Both the position numbers and the translations under genes were made by a program. A DNA stretch of 64,000 nucleotides from NCBI GenBank assembly GCA_034231615.1, contig CM067311.1, positions 11,480,660 to 11,544,659 on the forward strand. The letters run 5' to 3'. The notes under the pieces are model-generated. The model ran no database searches, had not been told where the DNA came from, and saw only the letters and a program-made list of their open reading frames with translations. Source of the DNA: Meghimatium bilineatum. Taxonomy: Eukaryota > Mollusca > Gastropoda > Stylommatophora > Philomycidae. This document shows, piece after piece, positions 43,745 to 55,562 of this stretch; within the stretch, counting starts at the first letter, position 1; each line of letters starts with the position of its first letter.

Positions 43745-44410
43745 GCCTGTATCTGTTCGTTATCCATGTGAACCATATCTCCTAACCTGTATCTGTTCGT
43801 TATCCATGTGAACCATATCTCCTAACCTGTATCTGTTCGTTATCCATGTGAACCATATCTCCTAACCTGTATCTGTTCGTTATCCATGTGAACCATATCT
43901 CCTAACCTGTATCTGTTCGTTATCCATGTGAACCATATATCTTAACCTGTATCTGTTCGTTATCCATGTGAACCATATCTCCTAATCTGTATCTGTTCGT
44001 TATCCATGTGAACCATATCTCCTAACCTGTATCTGTTCGTTATCCATGTGAACCATATCTCCTAACCTGTATCTGTTCGTTATCCATGTGAACCATATCT
44101 CCTAACCTGTGTCTGTTCGTTATCCATGTGAACCATATCTCCTAACCTGTATCTGTTCGTTATCCATGTGAACCATATATCCTAACCTGTATCTGCTCGT
44201 TATCCATGTGAACCATATCTCCTAACCTGTATCTGCTCGTTATCCATGTGAACCATATCTCCTAACCTGTATCTGTTCGTTATCCATGTGAACCATATCT
44301 CCTAACCTGTATCTCTTCGTTATCCATGTGGACCATATCTCCTAACCTGTATCTGTTCGTTATCCATGTGGACCATATCTCCTAACCTGTATCTATTCGT
44401 TATCCATGTG
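43745..44410. repeat. Minisatellite, 40-bp unit, about 16.5 copies
   Basis: Unit of ATCTGTTCGTTATCCATGTG plus AACCATATCTCCTAACCTGT, exact 40-bp period with very few substitutions. The last three copies carry GTGGACC. Confidence 0.97.
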
Positions 44411-44507
44411 GATTGTTTGATAGAAGACAAAAGTAAGAAATTGAGACAAGAAGTGACAGATTATTGTTTTCACAGGTGACAGGTTGTCAGTCTTTTCCAA
44501 TCATTCC

Positions 44508-44790
44508 AGTCTTCTTCTTCTTCTGCGTTCGTTCTAAGACGCATCCAGATTAGCAGGATGTAGTCCGGAGAACGGAATGTGTTGTGTCATAGTTTACCGC
44601 ATTGTTGCGATATTTGCGCCTTTCAGCATGACACATCCGACTTCAGCATGGCCTTGGGTCACTGACCCTATATGGGATGGGACAGCCAACTCCATCCCAT
44701 AACCTCCTTAGTCGCCTTTTACGACATGCGTGGAAAGTAAACAGTGTTACTATTTTTGCTCCCGTTTGGGGCCCCAGCGACACAAGGGCG
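44508..44790 (-). mobile_element. SINE-A, full-length copy
   Basis: 283 bp bounded by TTTTCCAATCATTCC (44493-44507) and CTTTCCAGTCATTCC (44793-44807), a ~15-bp target duplication with two mismatches. The minus strand starts CGCCCTTGTGTCGCTGGGGC. Confidence 0.9.
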
Positions 44791-44817
44791 TTCTTTCCAG
44801 TCATTCCTTAGTCTCCC

Positions 44818-44890
44818 AGTCATTCCTTAGTCTTCTCCTACTACATGCTTGGAAAGAAAACAATGACTTTATTATTTGCACCCTGGACTA
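44818..44890 (-). mobile_element. SINE-A fragment
   Basis: CTTAGTCTTCTCCTACTACA and TGCTTGGAAAGAAAACAATG parallel the 5' half of SINE-A in minus orientation. Confidence 0.6.
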
Positions 44891-44909
44891 TATAGAAGTC
44901 CAGGCCCAT

Positions 44910-45195
44910 GCTGCCAAACGTGCAATGCATGTCGTAATAAGCCACTACGGAGGTTATGGTGTAGAGTTGGATGTTCAATATCAAGTAGGTTCAAAGTGAC
45001 CCAGAAGCCATGCTGAAGTAGGATGTGTTAGACCCAATGCGCAGATATTGTTAAAAAACTGTAGACCATCAGACCACTCATTCCGTTCTGCGGATTATAT
45101 GTTGCTAATCTGCAGGAGTTTGAGACACAACACATTCCATTCTCCGGACTATGTGCTGGTTATCTGCAAGAGTCTTAACAAGAACGCAGTGGGAG
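44910..45195 (+). mobile_element. SINE-A, diverged copy with duplicated 3' part
   Basis: GCATGTCGTAATAAGCCACT, GCCATGCTGAAGTAGGATGT and CATTCCGTTCTGCGGATTAT follow family order. The 3' portion (CACAACNCATTCC ... TCTGCA/GAG) appears twice (from 45075 and 45125). Forms an inverted pair with the fragment at 44818-44890. Confidence 0.78.
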
Positions 45196-45410
45196 AAAAC
45201 TTGAAGTTATGAAAGTATTCACATAAGCTGAAACTATAACGCAATAACAATTATGCATAATGCGATGGAATAGTTACAATTGGGAAAGTAACATCACAAG
45301 ATCAACAGGTTACAATCTTGCAGAATGCACCACCAAAACAAGAGACGGGATATGGAGGTGTGCTACAGCCAACTTTAATTGCAAAGACGGCACTTGATGA
45401 TAATGGAATA
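45196..45410. other. No recognisable feature
   Basis: Unique sequence. Confidence 0.4.
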
Positions 45411-45415
45411 GTAGT

Positions 45416-45496
45416 AACAACAACAACAACAACAATAATAACAATAACAATAATAATAATAATCATAAATAATAATAATAATAATAATAATAATAC
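45416..45496. repeat. (AAC)n/(AAT)n microsatellite
   Basis: AACAACAAC grading into AATAATAAT. Confidence 0.95.
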
Positions 45497-45559
45497 AAAG
45501 AAGGAAAGTAGTAGCATCCATAACCCGTTAGGACCGTAGAGATGTCACATTGGAGCCAT

Positions 45560-45755
45560 CAGCCATGACACTCGCACCTATTGCCTAGTGGAAAACAAGC
45601 CCTTTAAAATGGCATTTTACAATACCCTTGATTTCCATTGGCTGTCACACAAATTATAAACATATTGACCAATGAAATTCAATGAATAATCACATTAAAC
45701 AATAGGAAGGCGTGTTTGCCATTAGCCAGTAGTTTTTTATATTATCATCGGTCAC
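45560..45755. mobile_element. Foldback element, family D (intact loop)
   Basis: CCCTTGATTTCCATTGGCTG (from 45624) faces GACCAATGAAATTCAATG across a loop of about 27 bp containing CACACAAATTATAAACATAT. Arms continue outward with inverted homology (AAACAAGCCC / GAAGGCGTGTTTG). Serves as the empty-site reference for the interrupted copy at 7276-8830. Confidence 0.8.
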
Positions 45756-46479
45756 TCATCAGCACACAAATCCTGCCACCATCATTATCTTTGGTCACAC
45801 GAACGATTGTGGAAAAAAAAATCATGTAACTATTTCTTTGGTTTTTATCAAGCCATTACTTTGTTTCATCTCGTCGCCTACCTCTATCAACTTTTCCCAA
45901 CTCTATAATTTTGAAAAAATACACGGTGTCTCGTTAGATACCCAAACTCCGCACGCTTTCACAGTTTCACTACTGCAAGCTCGGTTATTTGTTTCAGACA
46001 AACACGTTTGTTCTGTGTTGTTTGAATCAAATTTTTAACACACGTTTGTAACACTTGTATTGAAATGTATGAATCCGTTATTTTTTAATCTGAAGTGAGT
46101 GTCCACCCTTCACAGCCATAAAGAAGAATAGCTACATTTATAATACCATTAGTACAAGTATATTTTTTAAAGTGAAAGCAACAACTTCCCTGTAGCTAAG
46201 CTTGGATTTTGACAGTACCGCGAGCTGTCACTAAGGGCATAATCATAATGTGACATATTCTTTTAAGAACGTGGTCTTCCGTATGGATTATCTGAACAGT
46301 ATTCAGTGAACACTCCGCGATTCTGGACGAGTTGAACTGTTGCAGCTAGAGACTTGTTTAAGCAATCTGATATACCACTGCACCATCGTCGTCTTGTGCG
46401 CCCTCTTCCCCTGTTGCCGTTATCTCTGCACTAAGGCGACATGATATTTTTGCCGTCACACCGCGCGCAAAGTAGTATT
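45756..46479. other. No recognisable feature
   Basis: Unique AT-rich sequence. Confidence 0.4.
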
Positions 46480-46575
46480 TTAGGATTTTACTTCTGAAGT
46501 GAAAAAACTCAGTCCTTACCGGTAATCGAACTCTAGACGTCCAGACTATGAGACCAACCTTCTCACGGTCACATA
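46480..46575 (-). mobile_element. tRNA-like SINE fragment
   Basis: On the minus strand GTGACCGTGAGAAGGTTGGT precedes TAGAGTTCGATTACCGG, with AGTTCGATTACC close to a B box. No convincing acceptor stem. Confidence 0.5.
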
Positions 46576-46692
46576 CCATAGAGTGAGATGTTGAAACGAG
46601 GCTTTACATACGGCCTAGTGAGAAAATAACTTATATAGCATTATACAGATGAATAAATTACAATGTAGAAATAACATTATATTGATAAGCAA

Positions 46693-46848
46693 CGCCGTAG
46701 AAGGATGTAGCGGGCCATATGCGCAAAAAAACAACAACTGTGACACAACGCATTTCCACTCTCTGGACTACATTCCGCTGAAAATATAGTAAGACCATTG
46801 TCCTGCTACAAAAGAGCACCAGCGGGAGTTTGAGAATGAACGATGAAA
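46693..46848 (+). mobile_element. SINE-B copy
   Basis: GTAGAAGGATGTAGCGGGCC, GACACAACGCATTTCCACTC, CTGGACTACATTCCGCTG and GAGTTTGAGAATGAACGATG in family order. No clean target duplication seen. Confidence 0.83.
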
Positions 46849-46964
46849 ACATAGATTACTCTTCTTATCCAAGAATTACATTCAAGATAAATGTCATGTT
46901 ATCTCCTATGTGCAATTGTTTGATCAGTTATATCTGTTTATACTAATAAGAAAATTGCACATAA

Positions 46965-47236
46965 GACACAACATGAGGACACAACATGGGGACACAACAT
47001 GGGGACACAACATGGGGACACAACATGGGGACACAACATGAGGACACAACATGAGGACACAACATAAGGATACAACATGGGGACACAACATGGGGACACA
47101 ACATGGGGACACAACATGAGGACACAACATGGGGACACAACATGAGGACAAAACATGAGGACAAAACATGAGGATACAACATGGGGACACAACATGAGGA
47201 CACAACATGAGGACACAACATGAGGACACAACATGA
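46965..47236. repeat. Minisatellite, 15-bp unit, about 18 copies
   Basis: Unit ACACAACATGGGGAC, with a GAGGAC variant interspersed. All three minus-strand frames are open, giving artefactual ORFs. Confidence 0.97.
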
Positions 47237-47649
47237 TATTTATCTTGAATGTAATTCTTGGTTACGAAGAACATTCTAGTTTTTCTTGCAGATGATCTGT
47301 GCTAGTGCATTCATACTGGAAACTCTGTGTGAAATTTTCCACCTGTAAAGATGTATGTTTAAAGATTATATTGTGTTCCAAGTCAGACTGTCTCTAAATT
47401 TCGTCAATAATTTATTGCAAATTTTGACCCCATCACCCCTCTTCCTCTAAGCAAATGTCAAGAATTCAGGAACCCCTGCATAATTATGCTTTAAAAAAAA
47501 CTCCCCTCTCCCTTCGACCCCCTTAAAATTGTTTTAGCTGGACAAAAATAAAATATTTTTAGAAAACTTTTCAAATTCAAACATAATTGGCGTGTAAGAT
47601 ATTATTTACTGGCGCAAATTGTATCACGCCGCCCCTTCTCGTTATACAC
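47237..47649. other. No recognisable feature
   Basis: Unique sequence. Confidence 0.4.
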
Positions 47650-47808
47650 TTCTTCTTCAGCGTTTATTCTCAAATTCCCACTGTGTTTCTCTTATAACAG
47701 GACAATGGTTCAACAATCTTTCCAGTTGAATGTAGTCCAGAGAATGGAAATGCGTAGTGTTGCCGTTTTATTCGCGCCAATGGCCCAACACATCCGTCTT
47801 CGGCGGAC
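47650..47808 (-). mobile_element. SINE-B copy
   Basis: TTCTTCTTCAGCGTTTATTC, GGACAATGGTTC, GAATGTAGTCCAGAGAATGG and CACATCCGTCTTCGGCGGAC in family order. Ends intact, target duplication unclear. Confidence 0.87.
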
Positions 47809-49087
47809 TCCTTGCAAACAACTGTCATTGTTTTCCCGACCCCGCCTATACCCACACCCCCCAAAAAATTGTTGACGTAATATATCGACTGCCGCAGTTG
47901 CCAGATTTTTTAAATTGATCACATCAACGCTGTAGGTGAAATATGACCAAAAAATTGACCGTTTATTTTTAATACTTTTTAATATTTTAATATTTTTAGT
48001 TTCACATTGATGAAACACATACAAATTACGTAAACATGAATTATCGATTTTAAAAAATCCGGCGATATTTAAAATCTTTTCAAATCATTTGTGCAAAATT
48101 TGGTCAACCCCTAGCAACCCTGACTTTTGTCTTTGTGTTACACCTGGAATTCAATTTTTCTCACAAAATATACTAATTTATGTGATTTTTCTACATCCAC
48201 AACAAATGTTGAAAGTCATAGCTGTAATCTAGAAGACATGAAAGAATGAAAATACAGAAACCGCTTCTTCCATTGATCAACCCACCGAGTTACTTTCACA
48301 AAACGTATGTTCTGAAACATGAAAGTGGAGGAAATTGAAGATAAAAGAAATCCCAAAGTACTTCTGCAGAGTTTGTGACAGGCTATGAGATTTTCGAAAG
48401 GAAATAGGATGTTGATTCTCCCTTGGTACTGTCGAGCGAATGTAAACACTGAGACACAGACCGGGTTCAGATAGCATGATAGTTCAAAAGTCGAGACACG
48501 CGAGCGAGCAAGATAAATCGTTACATAAGGGCCAGCTTGTAAGTTTCAGTGGGGTTACTTAGAAGTGTTAGGTCGAGAGCGTGGAAAAGAACCTCTCAAT
48601 TTATGGCCCTGTTTACCTTCTTGTACCTCTCAAAGCTGCCAGTTCAACTGTCTTTTATCCCTTTCATTTCATTACAGTTTTCCATACGTTAATTTTAATG
48701 TTGTTTTAACTTTACCTCTTCCATTTTATTACTTTTTCCATTCACTAATTTATTTATTTTTAATCTTATCAAACTATATTATTTTATATGTTTTTATGAA
48801 ACAACTTGCTTTCTAATTGCCTGACTTGCCTGATTTCTTTGAATTTCCTTCCTAATATGCAACACCTAACATGTTATCCTTTGCTGCTATTGAGTTTCTA
48901 TTCATTTAACGTATCGTGTATGTTCCACGCTTGTTATCTTTGCATCATGTGTTTTTCAAAGTTCTAAAATTTGGAAAAAGTATGTATGTATTTAGCAGTT
49001 TCAAAAATAATTGAATCTTGCAAAATACACGTTTTATTTTTGTTGTGTGTTCGATCCCAAACTGCCATCGAATCTATATCATGCCAA
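47809..49087. other. No recognisable feature
   Basis: About 1.3 kb of unique AT-rich sequence. Open frames (48565-48816 is the longest) have no recognised motif. Confidence 0.45.
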
Positions 49088-49190
49088 CACAATGGTCCTA
49101 ATAGATTTCCAGCAGGATGTAGTCCAGAGAATGGAAACGCGTAGTGTTTTCTTTTTATTTGTGTGAATGACCCGACATATCAGACTTTGT
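49088..49190 (-). mobile_element. SINE-B, partial copy
   Basis: CAATGGTCCTAATAGATTTC, CAGCAGGATGTAGTCCAGAG and GACCCGACATATCAGAC. Lacks the (GAA)n end. Confidence 0.78.
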
Positions 49191-49409
49191 CAGTTGTAGT
49201 TTGTATACACCAAAAGCAACTGACAGTTCCTGTGACTTGCTAGTTTACAACGTTTCTCATGCTGCCACGCAGTCGTCAACTTCTACTAGTTCTGCATTCA
49301 AATATCGAATTCATCAAATCTTAGCCCCGATGTTATATCAATCGTGGTGTTCGTCTCCAGTATGCGCTTATGAAAGAGTTTCAGCATACCACCCTTAGGG
49401 CCCTATACA

Positions 49410-49772
49410 TTGTCATTATGGGCACATTTATTCCCCTTAACTATTGTCATTATGCGTACGTGTATCCCCCTTATACATTGTCATTATGCGCACGTTTATC
49501 CCCATTAACTATTGCCATTATGCGTACGTTTACCCCTCTTAACTATTGCCATTTTGCGTGCGTGTATCCTCCTTAACATTGTTATTATGCGTACGTTTAT
49601 CCCCCTTATACATTGTTATTATGCGCACATTTATCCCCCTTATACATTGTCATTATGCGCACGTTTATCCCCCTTCACTATTGTCATTATGCGCACGTTT
49701 ACCCCACTTAACTATTGTGATTATGTGTACGTTTATCCCTCTTATACATTGTCATTATGCGTATGTTTGTTC
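49410..49772. repeat. Minisatellite, about 34-bp unit, about 11 copies
   Basis: Unit of CATTGTCATTATGCGCACGT plus TTATCCCCCTTATA. Alternates between TTATACATTG and TTAACTATTG junctions. Confidence 0.93.
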
Positions 49773-50824
49773 TGAAGAGGCTAAAGAAATACTTCAGCTT
49801 CACTTTTAGAAACGTTACAAAATGACAATTATAAAGATACATATTTCAAGAAACATTTCGAACCAGCAAGAATTTAGTAATTAAATTAAACAATAAAATA
49901 CAATGCGCAAGAGGATCTGTGACAATGAATAAGTTCCTCGGACTAGATGACTTGCCCTTGCACTGATTAAGTTGGCAAAACAAACATAAGTAACCTGCCA
50001 ATTCAGACTTGCGCAACTGCGAGTGGTTCAAAGATGAAAAGATATAAGAGTAGAGATATGTTATCTGCATTCTAATTTGATAACATAAAAGCAGTAAAAG
50101 ACAAGGAACAACACAGAGAGAAGCAAAATCCATGATTCACATTATAAATATACTTTGTATTCCATAGAAAAATCTTGACTTTTTTTCGACTGGTTATTTT
50201 TGACTGAGCTATTTTTGGCATACAATTTCACGAATGTAAATAGTAACCAATTTAAAGCGAAACAATATTCAAAACACGTAACGAGTGGGATCCAACTTAG
50301 TTTTAGTAAACAGGTCGTCTATACCGTCGTTCGGTCACGCTCCAAGTAAGTCACCCACGGAGTCATTAACTTGTACTCCAAGACTGGAATGCCTGAATGA
50401 AATTTTGAGGTGTATTGACAATCTTTAGTTGTCTCAGATTAACTCAACTAACTAAATAGTGTTTGGACGAGGGGACTGATTTGATCACATTACACGCTCT
50501 ACCAGTAACAAATTGCTGTGACAAGTGATTCTATTATGGCTCCCTTGGTTTGCAATGTGCACAATCACACTCAAGTACCGCACGTAATTAATTAAGAATC
50601 GATTATCTGGAAATTCATGTGCTCTGTGAAGTTGTTTTTTTTTAAAATGTACACACATCATGAAATAGTTTCACACTTCTTAGAAAGCTGAACATATCTT
50701 CGAAGAGACAGAGAATTCCTGGAATTATTGAGACTTCTTGGAAGTTCTCTACGTTAACTGTAAAATTATTGTTGTTTGTGGAATGTTAAGACACAATTAG
50801 GACTGCCCGAATACGTCCTTTATC
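49773..50824. other. No recognisable feature
   Basis: About 1 kb of unique AT-rich sequence. Confidence 0.45.
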
Positions 50825-51315
50825 ATTCATATAACAAGAAGACGCCGCTTCTAACTCATCTCGCCATATCTTCTTCCTAATATTGTCTTGCTCTTCCTCG
50901 TTTTAGGCGTGAGTAGATGATTCTTCTTCTTCTTTCTGTCCTAGAGTACCATTCAGTGTTGAGGGGAGAGTGAGTGTACGGTCTTTTGCCCTTCTGTTTG
51001 CCTCTTTCGCTGTTATATTTCCGAGTGTCTCTAATAAACAATATATCCACCTTTTACGAGGGCGTCCAATAGGTCAACTTTTTCGTATCCTTTGTTAAGG
51101 GTTTTTTTTTGGATATTACTTTGCTCTTTCTGTCTGGTTATGTGGCCGTACCATTTAACTTGTTGTTTCTAGATGTATTCTATTGTTGACTTGTGATCCT
51201 TCATTGTTTCCTTAGTGCTTCATTCCTGATTGTGTCTCTCAAGCTAACTCTAATCATACGTCTCACACATTTTATTTTAGTGGAGTTAATCTTATGAATT
51301 AGTAGATGATTAAAA
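50825..51315 (-). pseudogene. LINE reverse-transcriptase C-terminus, degraded
   Basis: On the minus strand, RMIRVSLRDTIRNEALR, a diverged KLNGTATNQTERAK (usually KWFGH...R) and RTERRRRIIYSRLKRGRA can be followed through several frameshifts. Placed with LINE C-termini mainly by order and the basic blocks. Confidence 0.55.
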
Positions 51316-51615
51316 TCTTTTTTGTTTCCTGGTGAGACCATTCCCCTCAACTGCGGACGCGAGACCATCTGTATTATATATCACAGACTGCGACAGTTAT
51401 ACTGTTCGAAAAAAAAGAACGCAACATCATTGCAGTACTAATGGACACCAAATTTCACACATGTACCAAAATCTGAGGAGTTCCGGTTACCAGTTTCAAG
51501 ATGGAACACGAATGTTTCTGTTCTTGATTTCTTTGGATACGTTAATCGACGATGTAACAAATTCTCATTGTAAAACACTCAGTGTTTCTGTAACGGATGT
51601 TATAGTTCTAAGCAG
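51316..51615. other. No recognisable feature
   Basis: Contains CTGTTCGAAAAAAAAGAACG, which resembles a Tc1-type terminus, but no partner end was found. Confidence 0.4.
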
Positions 51616-51895
51616 AGCATCATCATGAAACGCCGCTGGACATACATCGGCCATGTACTTAGAATGAAGGAAGACAGAATCCCACGACAAGCCTTCATGT
51701 GGATACCAGACGGGTAAAGAAAACAGTGAAGACCAAAAGCAACGATCAGAAGAACATTTATGAATGAATTAAAATCAACAGTCATAAATACATAAGACCT
51801 ACAATCCCTATCAACTGACCGACAGGCATGGAGAACTATGACATCCAAACTTGGCAAAAGAAGAACTGACTGACCAACGAAAATTGTATTTTAAG
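51616..51895 (+). pseudogene. LINE (RTE-like lineage 2) reverse-transcriptase C-terminus
   Basis: IIMKRRWTYIGHVLRMKEDR, then IPRQAFMWIPDG, a stop, relics of IRRTFMNELKS and TDRQAWRTMTSKL. Parallels the 2165-2445 copy motif by motif, with internal stops. Confidence 0.82.
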
Positions 51896-52029
51896 GAATT
51901 AATATTTCAAGCTTGACATGACGAAACATTCAGATCTTAACAATGAAATTATTTTCATTAAATTTAGTTTAGACTTTTATTCTTGGCGAATGGAGCCTTC
52001 ATTTCAGTAAGGAACAGGAACTCTTCTTG

Positions 52030-52525
52030 TCTCTATTAGAGAAGGTCATTGTGACATGCATCCGATTAGCCGTTGAATGTGCTGTTATGGGATGACTACA
52101 CACTCATCCCGCACTGCAAGAGACAACTGCCGGAGACTGGCTTGAGCCACTTCTCGCTGGTGGAGTCGTCTGTTAAATTCATCCCTAAGTGTTCTATGGG
52201 GGTTCATGTCGGATGGCATGGCTGGCCACAGAATGGTCTGGACATTGTTGTCAGCGAGGAACTGGGTTGGGAAATGTACCACATAAGATCGAGCGTTCTC
52301 CTCTGAAATATCGAACCTCATACAGCCAAAATTTGAAGAACTCGAGGACGAACAATTTCACCGAGGTATCGTTCAGCATTCGTGCCTCCTTCAATTTACA
52401 CCAGTTTAATTCTTCCCACGAAGTTGATGCCCCCCCCCCCCAATCAGTACACCTCCATCAACATGTGGAGGAGCCTCATAAGCGCTGTTATGGGTTGAGC
52501 GATCATTTAACCGTAATCGTCGCCT
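52030..52525 (-). pseudogene. Tc1/mariner-type transposase pseudogene, C-terminal half
   Basis: The minus strand encodes ISEENARSYVVHFPTQFLAD, NNVQTILWPAMPSDMNP, RTLRDEFNRRLHQREVAQAS and QHIQRLIGCMS. This matches the C-terminal half of a Tc1-like DDE transposase, where FQDDNARPH and WPA.SPDLNPIEH.WD normally carry catalytic acids. Here the aspartates of the first motif are replaced and the IEH segment reads HRT, so catalysis would be lost. A poly-C/G run near 52430-52441 and frameshifts break the upstream part. Terminal repeats were not identified. Confidence 0.85.
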
Positions 52526-52797
52526 TATAGATACTCTGTTTTATGAATTAATTTGGTCCCATTCAATATGTTTTTGATTATTGTTCGCCTCTATTTATAT
52601 ACTTGGCTATTTTTAGCATGCGATTCCAAATATATAAATATTGACCAACCGGACTCCTAAAACGAGCCCCCTCCCCCGGTCTGTTCGCGTGATAATTCTA
52701 GATAACAGATCTGTAGTACTACGTCGATGGTCACGCGTGAGCCCACTGTAGTTATGATTGTCTCAAGGATTAAGTCATGTATATTTTGAACCTGCGA
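52526..52797. other. No recognisable feature
   Basis: Unique sequence. Confidence 0.4.
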
Positions 52798-53356
52798 AGA
52801 CCAACGGCACAATGAGTGGATACACTGTCATGCTGGAGTAGAGACCCTCGGCATTCTAAGACCAACGGCACAATGAGTGGATACACTGTCATGCTAGAGT
52901 CGAGACCCTCGGATTTCTAAGACCAACGGCACAATGAGTGGATACACTGTCATGCTAGAGTCGAGACCCTCGGCATTCTAAGATCAACGGCACAATGAGT
53001 GGATACACTGTCACGCTAGAGTCGAGACCCTCGGATTTCTAAGACCAACGGCACAATGAGTGGATACACTGTCACGCTAGAGTCGAGACCCTCGGATTTC
53101 TAAGACCAACGGCACAATGAGTGGATACACTGTCACGCTAGAGTCGAGACCCTCGGATTTCTAAGACCAACGGCACAATGAGTGGATACACTGTCATGCT
53201 AGAGTCGAGACCCTCGGCATTCTAAGACCAACGGCACAATGAGTGGATACACTGTCATGCTAGAGTCGAGACCCTCGGCATTCTAAGACCAACGGCACAA
53301 TGAGTGGATACACTGTCACGCTAGAGTCGAGACCCTCGGCATTCTAAGACCAACGA
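52798..53356. repeat. Minisatellite, 61-bp unit, about 9 copies
   Basis: Unit of GACCAACGGCACAATGAGTG, GATACACTGTCATGCTAGAG and TCGAGACCCTCGGATTTCTA. Two diagnostic sites (GCATT/GATTT and CATGC/CACGC) vary between copies. Confidence 0.96.
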
Positions 53357-54014
53357 ACATAATTAAAACAATCCTTCATACGTGACGATTGTACTTTATA
53401 GGCGTACTTTTCATTGATTACTTTCTTAATGCTGTATGCCGCCTGTCAACGCCGACAAGCGTGAAAATAATGGAAAATATTACATAAAAAGTTTTCTTTT
53501 AATGGCGAGGGTCACACTAGACTTGACACACACTCGTCGCCCTGCGAAATACAGAAAGGTTGTCACATATTAAGGTAATTCACGTAAATGAAAAACATGC
53601 TTAAATCGGATGTTCCAGTCCAACGTGGCTCAAATCAACCGGCAAAGCAACGTACTTCCCCATCTCTAGATAAAATCTGATGAAATTTGCTTTTTTATGT
53701 GAAAGCACAAGGAGCAACAGAGGATGATGATGATGATTCAATCCCTTTCGCTGTGAGCAGGAAGCTCTTGACAGCCCATAGCCCTTCTGGCGAATGCACA
53801 TGATTTCCTCAGTTGTGGTGCAGTTGTATAGAGTGTGTTGTGTATAGCTGAAAGTGGTGGTTATAGTTCTACTCGGGTGTCTGTTAGTTTTGGACACTGC
53901 GTAGCAACAGAGGAAGAATTGTATGTCCATTGAAAAATAACGAAGCTCATTGTTCAGATAACACTGCCACTATAACCTTGGAGATAATATTTTTGACTCA
54001 GCTAAGTAGAAATA
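53357..54014. other. No recognisable feature
   Basis: Unique sequence. Confidence 0.4.
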
Positions 54015-54120
54015 AGTTATTAGATGGGATTTGAACACGGTTCGTTCAGCTATCACATATTAGCCTTGCAACTTAAGATTTAAACAGGCCTGGTTCAAAT
54101 CTCGTTTATTGTTCTTTGAT
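54015..54120 (-). mobile_element. tRNA-like SINE fragment (family F)
   Basis: The minus strand has TAAGTTGCAAGGCTAATATG and GTGTTCAAATCCCATC (B-box-like). Matches 34380-34500 in motif order and spacing. Confidence 0.55.
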
Positions 54121-54210
54121 TTTTTTTCTATAACTCCTAGATCTTTACAATTTATATTATTTATTTATAACGAAAATAATCAATTTTGTCAATTATCCTT
54201 ACTGTGTTAT

Positions 54211-54452
54211 TTTTACCATGACAAACGCCACACAACAAATGTATTTTTACCATGACAAACGCCACACAACAAATGTATTTTTACCATGACAAACGCCACA
54301 CAACAAATGTATTTTTACCATGACAAACGCCACACAACAAATGTATTTTTACCATGACAAACGCCACACAACAAATGTATTTTTACCATGACAAACGCCA
54401 CACAACAAATGTATTTTTACCATGACAAACGCCACACAACAAATGTATTTAA
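54211..54452. repeat. Minisatellite, 34-bp unit, 7 near-perfect copies
   Basis: Unit of TTTTACCATGACAAACGCCA plus CACAACAAATGTAT with no visible substitutions between copies, suggesting a recent expansion. Confidence 0.97.
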
Positions 54453-55029
54453 TATACATCTTGATTGTTTACTAGCTTGACATCAACAATAGAAGACATC
54501 GATGGTGGTATATATGCTTTCAGCTTGGATTAGCTGTACATCTTTATGTCTTTCAAACCTCACTTTACTAAACAATTACACGGAATAATTTCCCTCCGTG
54601 AATCATTGTTCAAGATCTTCTTAAGTAGAGAACTAACGCTGGATTGTGAATGTTTAAGAGATTGTGAAATGTCTTGTGGAGGGTCTCGAGTGACGGGTAT
54701 CGGACAAACACTGAAATGCCGATAGTCTCATTCAATATTGATTCAGTTAAAATATTTGTAACCGGCAGCGTGGAATCTCACGCTTGTTTCACTTGAAGGG
54801 TATCAGATGGATCCCTTTTCTCTGTCTCTTCACGCAAGTTGTGATATTCATTATTCTGTAAAGATACGTTCGACATGTTTGTGTCTTTGTTTCCATCTTA
54901 GTGAATTGCAAGAAATAAAGCCACTGTCAATGTAACACATATAGTTTAACTGGAAAACAGTCTTATAAAATGAATCGACTTTTCCCATAATTCTAATGGT
55001 GACTATAATTTTACTTTGCGTCGAAAGCC
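54453..55029. other. No recognisable feature
   Basis: Unique sequence. Confidence 0.4.
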
Positions 55030-55330
55030 GATAAAAATCACGGGGAAATGTCAAATAATTCATATTAGAAGGCTATTTTTCCAATTAGCCAACAGGTCTT
55101 TATCAATGGTCACAATATAATTCTGACGCGACTAATCGTTAATATAAGACATGCTGGTTCATTGGATAACAAGATTCTATGTGACCCATGTTAAGAAGTT
55201 TCCATAGATTTTCATTGGTCACTCTGTGTATACTTTGTGTTGACAGGAAAAAAATCAAATGAGTCATTTTAGAAGGCTGTTTTCTCATTAGTTCACATGT
55301 CTTATATTTACAATTGGCCATGGCTCTTGT
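55030..55330. mobile_element. Foldback element, family D, plus an extra arm
   Basis: Arms at about 55148-55225 and 55248-55325 are inverted complements (TAAGACATG...GATTTTCATTGGTC against AAATCAAATGAGTC...ACATGTCTTATA). A further single arm with AAAATCACGGGGAAATGTCA lies at 55033-55115. Confidence 0.7.
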
Positions 55331-55494
55331 ATACTATTTGGTGCCTCAGGAAAAATCGACAATAATTGTGAACTGTGCTAAAAGAAAACAGACATAAAAC
55401 GTTCTATAGTTAGCTAAAATTGGCCCCATAATATACATCACGTCGAAGGGTATGACTGTAATATATCACAGAACTAAGAGTCCGTTAAGTATGA

Positions 55495-55562
55495 GAACGG
55501 GAGTAGCGGTAGAGTTAAGTCACTCGCCCGCTGACCAGTAGAAATTGGTTTCTAATTCATTC
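55495..55562 (+). mobile_element. Degenerate tRNA-like sequence
   Basis: GAGTAGCGGTAGAGTTAAGT is A-box-like and GGTTTCTAATTC a poor B box. Probably an old SINE head. Confidence 0.35.

Noticed and set aside
43556-43771. A 71-codon frame with balanced composition
   Set aside because: No family recognised, no clear splice sites, and its end lies in the 40-bp minisatellite. It could be an exon, but I cannot support it.
51390-51425. Tc1-type terminal repeat next to the transposase pseudogene
   Set aside because: CTGTTCGAAAAAAAAGAACG looks suitable, but no inverted partner was found on the far side of 52525.
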